A stretch of 18,847 nucleotides of DNA from JAKSCF01 sp028279945 (lineage in GTDB: Bacteria; Bacillota; Clostridia; Peptostreptococcales; JAAYPU01), in the NCBI GenBank assembly GCA_028279945.1, contig JANQMT010000001.1, forward strand, positions 1-18,847. The letters are read 5' to 3'. A program made the translations under genes and the position numbers. A model generated the notes under the pieces. It searched no databases and was not told the DNA's origin. It was given only the letters and a program-made list of their open reading frames with translations. Numbering within the stretch: the stretch's first letter is position 1; each line of letters opens with the position of its first letter. Below are positions 13,445-18,847 of the stretch, in pieces.

Positions 13445-15214
13445 TTATAATATGGTCTCAGGCAATATGACTGTAAAAATTGTCCCTTGACCTTCTTTTG
13501 ATTTCACGTTTATTTTTCCATCAAAGAGAATCACGATATGTTTGACGATAGCTAACCCCAGCCCTGTTCCGCCTACTTTTTTTGATCTGGCTTTATCCAC
13601 TCTGTAAAATCGTTCAAATAATCTATTTTGATGGGCTTGTGATATACCTATCCCTTCATCTTTTACGCTTAAGATCACTTTTCCCAGCTTTTTTTTCACC
13701 GATATTTCGATCCTGCCTTTTTCATACGAATACTTAATAGCATTATCGATAAGGTTGAGCATCATTTGCTTAAACCGGTCGGCATTACCTTGTATCATTA
13801 TCTCTTCTTCAGGTAAAACCATGCTCACTTCTAAATCTTTCTTATTGATTTCCTGTTCAAGTAATGTTATAACATCCAAAAGAGCTTTCTTGACATCAGC
13901 TTCCTCTATATTAGAGTTTTTATCTCTTCCGCTTTCTATATCTGATAAAATCAGTAAATCTTCAATGAGTCTTTTTAGTCTGGATGTTTCTATTGAAATA
14001 ATATCCAAAAATTTGTTTCTAACTGCCGGCTGTTCAGCAGCCCCATGCTGCAGTGTTTCTAAAAAACCACTAATGGAAGTTAACGGTGTTCTTAATTCAT
14101 GAGATACATTAGCAACAAAATCTTTTCGCATATTTTCAAGCCGTTTAATCTGTGTAATATTTTCTATAAGTGCCAGTACGCCGATCAAACTTTGGTCTTT
14201 TACACTTCGAATACAGCTGGTATTTATTTTCAATATGTCTTCTTCACCGAATTCTATCTCTTGTTCTCCTATGTATTGTTTTTGTAATATATCCTCAAAA
14301 ACTTGATGCAATCTATTATTCCTTATTACTTTCAATATATACTGACCGATCACATCATCACCAATACGGAAAAGTTCTTTGGCAGCTTGGTTTATCATAA
14401 TAATCTTATATTCCATGTCAACAGCAATCATTGCTTCTTTCATACTAAAAAGCGTTGACGAGAGCTTACTATTATTGGATTCCATTTCTTCAATGGTTTC
14501 ACTTAATTTTTTACCCATATAATTTAACGTATTTCCTAATACTTCAATTTCGTCTCCTGTTTTTATATATACATTTTGATTATAATCTCCATCTGCTATT
14601 TTTGTAGCAAAATCGGTTAAATGGCTTATGGGCCTGGTCACTTTACCGGAATAAAAAATACTTAGAGCAATAGCAGAAATAAGAGCCGCAAATGAAGAAA
14701 AAGCCACTGCCGCAATGATCTGATCATTAAGCTTTTTTATTTCGTACAAGGGGAAAGCCAGACGTGTAATACCATAAATTTCTTCTTCTTTTGAGCCAAA
14801 AGTTATGGCAACGTACATATAATCAATACCTACTGTATTACTGCGCCGTATCGCTTTTCCTATTTGTCCTGCAAAAGCTTCCTTCACTTCTTCTCGATAT
14901 ATATGATTTTCTACATCTTTGAGCCTTGCTCTGTCTACCCCTGAATCCCCAATAACCTTACCTTTAACATCAATAAAGGTAACCCGAGCACCAACCTCCT
15001 CTGCAAACTCATGTGCATTTTCATTATAATTAAATGGTTCCCAATTCGAATCTTTTTTTTCAATAAAATGATTGATGAGGTTACAATCTGAAATTAAGCT
15101 ATTCTCGATTTGTTTTAAATATTTGTCTTTCACAAATAAAAATGTCATACTGCTGCTTAAAATGATACTGAAAAATATAACGGTTACAGTAAATATTAAT
15201 ATCTTTCTTTTCAT
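13445..15214 (-). CDS. phoR: Phosphate regulon sensor histidine kinase PhoR
   Basis: 589 residues. TM1 is about 5-28, an extracytoplasmic sensor domain spans about 30-165, and TM2 about 166-188. HAMP follows at about 190-242 and a PAS domain at about 255-355. The HisKA box VSHELRTPL has the phospho-acceptor His372. The HATPase domain has the N box with Asn491, the G1 box DEGIGI (519-524) and the G2 box GGTGLGL (548-554). The kinase phosphorylates the PhoB regulator when phosphate is scarce, and is restrained by the Pst-PhoU complex. The start ATG at 15212-15214 has only a weak GAGTG site and lies 10 bp after phoB, which suggests coupled translation. The identity as PhoR rests on context as much as on domain order. 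Confidence 0.94.
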   Translation of the reverse strand: MKRKILIFTVTVIFFSIILSSSMTFLFVKDKYLKQIENSLISDCNLINHFIEKKDSNWEPFNYNENAHEFAEEVGARVTFIDVKGKVIGDSGVDRARLKDVENHIYREEVKEAFAGQIGKAIRRSNTVGIDYMYVAITFGSKEEEIYGITRLAFPLYEIKKLNDQIIAAVAFSSFAALISAIALSIFYSGKVTRPISHLTDFATKIADGDYNQNVYIKTGDEIEVLGNTLNYMGKKLSETIEEMESNNSKLSSTLFSMKEAMIAVDMEYKIIMINQAAKELFRIGDDVIGQYILKVIRNNRLHQVFEDILQKQYIGEQEIEFGEEDILKINTSCIRSVKDQSLIGVLALIENITQIKRLENMRKDFVANVSHELRTPLTSISGFLETLQHGAAEQPAVRNKFLDIISIETSRLKRLIEDLLILSDIESGRDKNSNIEEADVKKALLDVITLLEQEINKKDLEVSMVLPEEEIMIQGNADRFKQMMLNLIDNAIKYSYEKGRIEISVKKKLGKVILSVKDEGIGISQAHQNRLFERFYRVDKARSKKVGGTGLGLAIVKHIVILFDGKINVKSKEGQGTIFTVILPETIL

Positions 15215-15224
15215 TTTAAATCAC

Positions 15225-15905
15225 TCATTTCATTTTATACCCGATTCCGCGAATGGTTTCTATATATTTGGATTCGTCATCACCAATTTTTTTTCTCAAA
15301 TATCGTACATGGACATCAACGGTTCTGGTTTCACCGATGTAATCGTAACCCCAAATAGTGTCTAACAAATAATCTCTGGTTAAAACTTTTCCACGATTCT
15401 GAGCAAAAGTTCGCAAGAGTTCAAATTCTTTAAAGGTAAGATCAATCAATTGATCTTTACACTTTACTTCATGGCGGTCTATATCAATCAATATATCATA
15501 GACTTGAATTTGATTAGTTTTTTCTTCTTTTTTCTCATATCTCCTGGTTACCGCTTTAATTCTTGCCAGTAATTCTCTAACACTGAAAGGTTTTGTTACA
15601 TAATCATCTGCGCCTAATTCCAATCCCAATATTTTATCTATTTCCTCCGATTTTGCTGTCAGCATTATAACCGGCGTGTCAATATTAAGTTCATGTTTGA
15701 GTTTCTTGCATATCTCTACACCATTTATCTCCGGCAGCATGACATCCAGCAGAATCAAATCAAAGCTTCCTTTTGCAGCAAGTTCTAAGGCCTTTGTGCC
15801 ATTATCTACAGTTGTCACTTCATAGCCGTTCTCAACTAAATTGTATTCCAGCAATTCTAAAATGTGCTGTTCATCGTCCACAACCAATATTTTAATCTTA
15901 TCCAT
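15225..15905 (-). CDS. phoB: Phosphate regulon response regulator PhoB/PhoP (OmpR family)
   Basis: 226 residues. The receiver domain has the acidic pair Asp10-Asp11, phospho-acceptor Asp54 (ILLDVMLP), Thr84 and Lys105 (TKPFS). The OmpR-type winged helix DNA-binding domain occupies about 128-226, with TFKEFELLRTFAQNRGKVLTRD and RTVDVHVRYLRKKIG. Phosphorylated, it should bind the Pho boxes before pstS and pstC. The start ATG follows AGGAGG by 6 bp. It lies 33 bp after pgeF and 10 bp before phoR. I see no convincing promoter of its own, so it may be read from upstream. Confidence 0.95.
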   Translation of the reverse strand: MDKIKILVVDDEQHILELLEYNLVENGYEVTTVDNGTKALELAAKGSFDLILLDVMLPEINGVEICKKLKHELNIDTPVIMLTAKSEEIDKILGLELGADDYVTKPFSVRELLARIKAVTRRYEKKEEKTNQIQVYDILIDIDRHEVKCKDQLIDLTFKEFELLRTFAQNRGKVLTRDYLLDTIWGYDYIGETRTVDVHVRYLRKKIGDDESKYIETIRGIGYKMK

Positions 15906-15938
15906 CTTACGCCTCCTAGACTATATACTCCCTAATCA

Positions 15939-16742
15939 TTATATTAATTGTATAATGGCTGCCATTCTACCTGTTATGCCCTTATCTCTTCTGTGTGAAA
16001 AAAACAATTCCCGGCGGCACATTGTACAGTCTTTACTTATTATAATATCTTTAAAACCTATTTTTTCAAGTTGTTTTTTAATTAACCCCTTGAGATTGAT
16101 GAAATATTTATGATTCTCAACCTTTCTTGAGTAATCATCCATATAGTGATACTGTGCTTTTAAACGCTCATAGACATCTTCTCCGGTTTCAAAGCAGCAA
16201 TACCCTATTCCAGGTCCTACTGCAGTTTTTATATTATTCGCTTCACTTTTATATAATTCCTGCATTTTATAAAAAGTTTTAGCACCAATATTTTTTAAAG
16301 TGCCTTTCCATCCGCTGTGTGCTAAAGCGATAACCTTATTTTTAACATCTATAAAGTATATAGGGACACAATCGGCATGAACCGTCATAATAGCGATGCC
16401 ACGTTCATTGGTAATCAGGGCATCTCCTTCACCGGCTGTTACCTGGCTCTGATCCATAGGTAAATTCTCTTTTTTAATTTCAATAATTCTGTCTGAATGG
16501 ATTTGATCCAGGGATACTAATTTTTGTATTTTCAATGTATCCATTACGATTTCATAATTTTGTTGTACATCCAATGGACTATCACTTGTCTTTTTCCCTA
16601 AGTTGAATGAATGATAAGGGCCTTTACTCACGCCTCCCATTCTTGTCGTAAAAGCAGTTTTGACCATACCTGTATTATCAAAATCCGGTATCCTCAGATA
16701 TGCCATGCCATTATTATACTGATCGATTTCAAAATCCTTCAA
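15939..16742 (-). CDS. pgeF: Peptidoglycan editing factor PgeF (YfiH, laccase-domain family)
   Basis: 267 residues of the multicopper-polyphenol-oxidase-like YfiH family. Members have been reported to act on purine nucleosides, and in E. coli PgeF keeps wrong amino acids out of peptidoglycan. The conserved zinc-binding set is present: His82 (DQIHSD), Cys125 (VHADCVP) and His142 (ALAHSGW). Other family motifs are VGPGIGYCCFE (175-185) and the C-terminal CRRELFFSHRRDKG (242-255). The start is TTG at 16740-16742, placed about 6 bp after GAAAGGAAG; no better start fits. A strong terminator ends just 20 bp upstream, leaving no room for an ordinary promoter, so transcription probably comes from read-through. 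It sits 33 bp before phoB. Confidence 0.93.
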   Translation of the reverse strand: MKDFEIDQYNNGMAYLRIPDFDNTGMVKTAFTTRMGGVSKGPYHSFNLGKKTSDSPLDVQQNYEIVMDTLKIQKLVSLDQIHSDRIIEIKKENLPMDQSQVTAGEGDALITNERGIAIMTVHADCVPIYFIDVKNKVIALAHSGWKGTLKNIGAKTFYKMQELYKSEANNIKTAVGPGIGYCCFETGEDVYERLKAQYHYMDDYSRKVENHKYFINLKGLIKKQLEKIGFKDIIISKDCTMCRRELFFSHRRDKGITGRMAAIIQLI

Positions 16743-16762
16743 ATAAAACTTCCTTTCTAAAT

Positions 16763-16812
16763 AAAAAACAAACAGGTAGGCGGTATAGCTTATATACCTA
16801 CCTGTTTGTTTT
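16763..16812 (-). terminator. Terminator of nrdR
   Basis: On the minus strand AAAACAAACAGGTAGG (16797-16812) pairs perfectly with CCTACCTGTTTGTTTT (16765-16780) around a 16-nt loop, with further Ts after. The nrdR stop codon is partly inside the stem. It is among the strongest hairpins in the window. Confidence 0.92.
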
Positions 16813-17272
16813 AATGATTTGAATCACTGAGTAATTTTTCTAACTCAGAAATAAATGTATTAATATCTTTAAATTGTCGATATACAGATGCAAATCTTAC
16901 GTAAGCTACTTCATCCAGACGCTTGAGGTGATCCATAATAATTTCACCGATGACCCTACTCTCAATTTCTTTTTCCATCATATTGCTCAGACCTTTTTCG
17001 ATTTCATCTACAATGTTATCGATATCCTTCATAGAAACAGGTCTTTTCTCACATGCTTTTATGATACCATTTAAGACTTTATTTCGGTCAAAGACTTCTC
17101 TATTCCCATCTTTTTTTATTACCATCATGGGTATCTCTTCAACCTTCTCATAAGTGGTGAATCTTCTTTTACAGTTATCACATTCTCTTCTTCGTCTTAT
17201 AGCATGTCCTTCTTCTGTCGGTCTGGAATCAATGACTTTTGTATCAATCTTTTCACAATACGGACATTTCAT
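16811..17272 (-). CDS. nrdR: Transcriptional repressor NrdR
   Basis: 153 residues from the ATG at 17270-17272, which follows GGAGGG by 5 bp. A longer reading from 17296 would translate through that Shine-Dalgarno. The N-terminal zinc ribbon has Cys3, Cys6, Cys31 and Cys34 (CPYC and CDNC). Basic residues RRRREC and KRRFTTYE follow, then an ATP-cone domain (about 47-137) that senses ATP/dATP. NrdR represses ribonucleotide reductase genes when dATP is high. The MKCPYC start and length are standard. It has its own promoter and strong terminator, so it is probably monocistronic. No ribonucleotide reductase gene is in the window. Confidence 0.97.
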   Translation of the reverse strand: MKCPYCEKIDTKVIDSRPTEEGHAIRRRRECDNCKRRFTTYEKVEEIPMMVIKKDGNREVFDRNKVLNGIIKACEKRPVSMKDIDNIVDEIEKGLSNMMEKEIESRVIGEIIMDHLKRLDEVAYVRFASVYRQFKDINTFISELEKLLSDSNH

Positions 17273-17304
17273 AACATCCCTCCATACAATACCCAATTTA
17301 CTAC

Positions 17305-17334
17305 ATTATAATATTAAAATGTATTTGTTGTCTA
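17305..17334 (-). promoter_or_regulatory. Promoter of nrdR
   Basis: On the minus strand TAGACA (17329-17334), 18-bp spacer, perfect TATAAT (17305-17310). It lies in the 66-bp gap between the ylmC-type gene and nrdR. Confidence 0.7.
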
Positions 17335-17338
17335 CTTT

Positions 17339-17632
17339 TTAATCTTCATCCAGTTCAACTTCATATTCTTGTACTTCGTTTTCTTCTGAGTAATATATAT
17401 TTTTAACCTCTACCAATATAACATCTTCACCAATCTTTTTAATATCTTTCCATTTAATAATGTATTCACTTTCTTTTGAAAAAAAGTTAAAAAAACCTGC
17501 TTGAGCCGGCACAATAATGGCTTCAACTCTACCTTTTTCTAAGTTGATCTCAATATCAGATACATACCCCAAGCTTTTTCCATCAAAAATGTTTATAATT
17601 TCTTTATTCTTAATATCTTGTGTACTAATCAT
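17339..17632 (-). CDS. PRC-barrel domain protein, YlmC/YmxH family
   Basis: 97 residues forming a PRC-barrel: TQDIKNKEIINIFDGKSLG, then a Lys/Glu-rich strand section and IIVPAQ, then IIKWKDIKKIGEDVILVEV. Proteins of this YlmC/YmxH family are found in spore-forming Firmicutes and are often annotated as sporulation proteins; the molecular role is not established. In many Clostridia the gene lies next to nrdR, as here. The start ATG (17630-17632) is preceded by AGGAGG at 7 bp. The C-terminus is strongly acidic (EYEVELDED). No sigma-G gene, a common neighbour, is seen upstream; the tRNA cluster is there instead. Confidence 0.85.
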   Translation of the reverse strand: MISTQDIKNKEIINIFDGKSLGYVSDIEINLEKGRVEAIIVPAQAGFFNFFSKESEYIIKWKDIKKIGEDVILVEVKNIYYSEENEVQEYEVELDED

Positions 17633-17707
17633 GTCGTTTCCTCCTCATTAGATTCCTAATAATTTTTATGCTTTAATTGAGGAAAAAATACCTTTATATT
17701 CTTTTGC

Positions 17708-17735
17708 AATATAATTTATGCATCTATATTTTCAA
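17708..17735 (-). promoter_or_regulatory. Possible promoter of the ylmC-type gene
   Basis: On the minus strand TTGAAA (17730-17735) and TATATT (17708-17713) are 16 bp apart, about 75 bp before the start codon. The match is moderate. A sporulation-sigma promoter cannot be excluded. Confidence 0.4.
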
Positions 17736-17745
17736 GCTATATCAG

Positions 17746-17777
17746 CTATTTTTAGTTTTTTCAAAAACTAAAAATAG
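17746..17777. repeat. AT-only 15-bp perfect inverted repeat
   Basis: CTATTTTTAGTTTTT and AAAAACTAAAAATAG pair perfectly around a 2-nt loop. Only the end pair and one inner pair are G/C, so the RNA hairpin is weak, but the DNA could extrude. Its T-rich arm also serves as the U-tail of the tRNA cluster terminator. Neither side has its own U-run after the stem. Confidence 0.6.
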
Positions 17778-17807
17778 AGAACCCCAGCATTAATTGCTAA
17801 AATTCCC
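17760..17807 (-). terminator. Terminator of the tRNA cluster
   Basis: In minus-strand RNA, GGGAAUUUUAGCA (17795-17807) pairs with UGCUGGGGUUCUC (17777-17789) through 13 pairs, including four consecutive U-G wobbles, around a 5-nt loop. UAUUUUUAGUUUUU follows. In plus-strand RNA those positions become C-A mismatches, so the hairpin works only for tRNA transcription. Confidence 0.7.
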
Positions 17808-17819
17808 TACTTTTTTAAG

Positions 17820-17895
17820 TGGTGCCCAGAGGCGGAATCGAACCACCGACACGAGGATTTTCAGTCCACTGCTCTACCGACTGAGCTATCTGGGC
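17820..17895 (-). tRNA. tRNA-Phe (GAA)
   Basis: 76 nt with encoded CCA. The acceptor stem GCCCAGA pairs with TCTGGGC. The anticodon loop CTGAAAA gives GAA. The T-loop GTTCGATTC is standard. It lies 3 bp after tRNA-Met and is the last gene of the cluster. Confidence 0.97.
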
Positions 17896-17898
17896 AAA

Positions 17899-17975
<77 letters not shown>

Positions 17976-17994
17976 ATTTTACCGCCTAAAAGAT

Positions 17995-18023
17995 ATTTTA
18001 CATCTTTTTTAAGCTGTTGTCAA
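17995..18023 (-). promoter_or_regulatory. Internal promoter of the tRNA-Met/Phe pair
   Basis: On the minus strand TTGACA (18018-18023), 17-bp spacer, TAAAAT (17995-18000), in the 70-bp gap after tRNA-Pro. The predicted start is about 10-15 bp before tRNA-Met. Confidence 0.8.
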
Positions 18024-18045
18024 TATATTTTTGACATTTCGTAAA

Positions 18046-18122
18046 TGGTCGGGGTGGCAGGATTTGAACCCGCGACCCACTGGTCCCGAACCAGTTGCGC
18101 TACCAAACTGCGCTACACCCCG
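18046..18122 (-). tRNA. tRNA-Pro (CGG)
   Basis: 77 nt with encoded CCA. The acceptor CGGGGTG pairs with CACCCCG, with C1-G72 as usual for proline. The anticodon loop TTCGGGA gives CGG. It is followed by a 70-bp gap with a promoter. Confidence 0.96.
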
Positions 18123-18153
18123 TTATGCTGTAACATGTTGATAGTAGATCATT

Positions 18154-18229
18154 TGGCAGGGGTAGTAGGACTTGAACCCACGGCACGTGGTTTTGGAGAC
18201 CACTGCTCTACCAACTGAGCTATACCCCT
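18154..18229 (-). tRNA. tRNA-Trp (CCA)
   Basis: 76 nt with encoded CCA and discriminator G. The acceptor AGGGGTA pairs with TACCCCT. The anticodon loop CTCCAAA gives CCA, so it reads UGG only and UGA should be a normal stop here. Confidence 0.96.
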
Positions 18230-18237
18230 TCGTTTTC

Positions 18238-18330
18238 TGGCGGAGAAGGCGGGATTCGAACCCGCGCACCAGTTAACCCAGCCTAACGGTTTAGCAAACC
18301 GTCCTCTTAAGCCTACTTGAGTACTTCTCC
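18238..18330 (-). tRNA. tRNA-Ser (GCT)
   Basis: 93 nt with encoded CCA. It has the long variable arm of serine tRNAs. The anticodon loop TTGCTAA gives GCT. The acceptor GGAGAAG pairs with CTTCTCC, and the discriminator is G. It lies 5 bp after tRNA-Ser(TGA). Confidence 0.96.
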
Positions 18331-18335
18331 TTAAC

Positions 18336-18424
18336 TGGCGGAGGGGGTGGGATTCGAACCCACGGCCCCTTTCGGAGTCACTGGTTTTCAAGACCAGCTC
18401 CTTAAACCGCTCGGACACCCCTCC
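18336..18424 (-). tRNA. tRNA-Ser (TGA)
   Basis: 89 nt with encoded CCA and a long variable arm. The anticodon loop CTTGAAA gives TGA. The acceptor GGAGGGG pairs with CCCCTCC, and the discriminator is G. Confidence 0.96.
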
Positions 18425-18430
18425 ATACTA

Positions 18431-18592
18431 GATACGAGATGCTTGATGCGGGATACGAGATCTAAGTCCATCTCTGCAAGCACTTCCCTTGTACCTACAT
18501 ATCTATCTATCACAATGTTATTCTTTTTAATACATCCTGCGAAAATGCTTGAAGCAGGGTTAACATCTTTCCCGCTTCTCGCATCTTGCTTC
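18431..18592. repeat. Spacer with inverted blocks of degenerate 7-nt repeats
   Basis: The only long gap inside the tRNA cluster. On the plus strand 18431-18461 reads GATACGA, GATGCTT, GATGCGG, GATACGA, GAT, a 7-nt period. On the minus strand 18592-18565 reads GAAGCAA, GATGCGA, GAAGCGG, GAAAGAT, the same period and related words in the opposite direction. About 100 bp of ordinary sequence lies between. I see no gene or convincing promoter in the gap. Confidence 0.65.
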
Positions 18593-18597
18593 TAAAA

Positions 18598-18673
18598 TGG
18601 TGACCCATCCGCGGCTCGAACGCGGGACACCTTGATTAAAAGTCAAGTGCTCTGCCAACTGAGCTAATGGGTC
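18598..18673 (-). tRNA. tRNA-Lys (TTT)
   Basis: 76 nt with encoded CCA. The acceptor GACCCAT pairs with ATGGGTC. The anticodon loop CTTTTAA gives TTT. It lies 5 bp after tRNA-Gln and before the repeat-bearing spacer. Confidence 0.97.
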
Positions 18674-18678
18674 ACTAA

Positions 18679-18754
18679 TGGCTGGGGTAGCAGGACTCGA
18701 ACCTACGAATGACGGAGTCAAAGTCCGTTGCCTTACCAACTTGGCGATACCCCA
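18679..18754 (-). tRNA. tRNA-Gln (TTG)
   Basis: 76 nt with encoded CCA. The anticodon loop CTTTGAC gives TTG. The acceptor TGGGGTA pairs with TACCCCA, with the weak T1-A72 pair and G73 typical of glutamine tRNAs. Confidence 0.96.
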
Positions 18755-18761
18755 ATAATTA

Positions 18762-18838
18762 TGGCGAGCCCACAGGGATTCGAACCCCGGACACACGGCT
18801 TAGAAGGCCGTTGCTCTATCCAACTGAGCTATGAGCCC
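18762..18838 (-). tRNA. tRNA-Arg (TCT)
   Basis: 77 nt with encoded CCA. The anticodon loop CTTCTAA gives TCT. The acceptor GGGCTCA pairs with TGGGCTC through two G-T wobbles. It is complete, and the cluster probably continues beyond the window edge. Confidence 0.95.
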
Positions 18839-18847
18839 ACATGGAGC

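Noticed and set aside
17273..17296. Longer nrdR starting MGIVWRDV
   Set aside because: The extra codons contain the GGAGGG ribosome binding site, and NrdR proteins begin MKCPYC.
18149..18796. ORFs overlapping the tRNA genes
   Set aside because: They are translations of tRNA sequences and their CCA ends, not genes.

Overview
The window is AT-rich DNA from a low-GC Firmicute, most likely a spore-forming member of the Clostridia. The reasons are strong AGGAGG ribosome binding sites, sigma-A type promoters, U-tailed intrinsic terminators, a T-box leader, class I c-di-GMP riboswitches, a YlmC/YmxH-type PRC-barrel gene beside nrdR, and tRNA genes with encoded CCA ends. All but two of the protein genes, and all nine tRNAs, lie on the minus strand. 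I cannot name the genus.

Left third (1-5250). A forward ABC-F ATPase gene of the YkpA/YbiT type (285-1904) has an unusually structured 5' leader. It converges with a small YgiN-like monooxygenase gene. Next come a MATE exporter and a BmrR-like MerR regulator. The MATE promoter carries the 19-bp spacer and perfect central dyad expected of a MerR-activated promoter. A forward 69-codon gene follows, encoding a tiny membrane protein built around the GGADGP signature of Na+-translocating decarboxylase beta subunits. A short decayed coding remnant lies beside it.

Middle (5250-8940). A tandem pair of c-di-GMP-I riboswitches has its own TTGACA/TATTAT promoter and a terminator about 500 nt downstream, but no intact gene between them. 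Immediately upstream is a sortase gene whose membrane anchor is readable only from a non-canonical start. Then come an orphan amino-acid-type substrate-binding lipoprotein and asnA (asparagine synthetase A), preceded by a complete T-box leader with an AAC (Asn) specifier.

Right-centre (8940-15905). This is a complete phosphate-starvation locus, transcribed as phoB-phoR-pstS-pstC-pstA-pstB-phoU. Two Pho-box promoters of the same layout (four hexamers at 11-bp pitch, then 9 bp, then a -10 box) lie before pstS and before pstC. Terminators separate phoR from pstS and pstS from pstC. The kinase/regulator pair should therefore switch on both the binding protein and the transporter/PhoU unit when phosphate is low.

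Right end (15906-18847). pgeF (yfiH), nrdR and a ylmC-type gene are followed by nine minus-strand tRNA genes, in transcription order Arg(TCT), Gln(TTG), Lys(TTT), Ser(TGA), Ser(GCT), Trp(CCA), Pro(CGG), Met/Ile2(CAT) and Phe(GAA). The cluster has an internal promoter before Met-Phe and a strand-specific terminator after Phe. Its one long spacer carries degenerate 7-nt repeats in inverted orientation.

Several apparent ORF starts are wrong because they run through the Shine-Dalgarno. Corrected starts are given for the substrate-binding protein, phoU, pstS and nrdR. All identifications were made by reading the sequence, without database searches.
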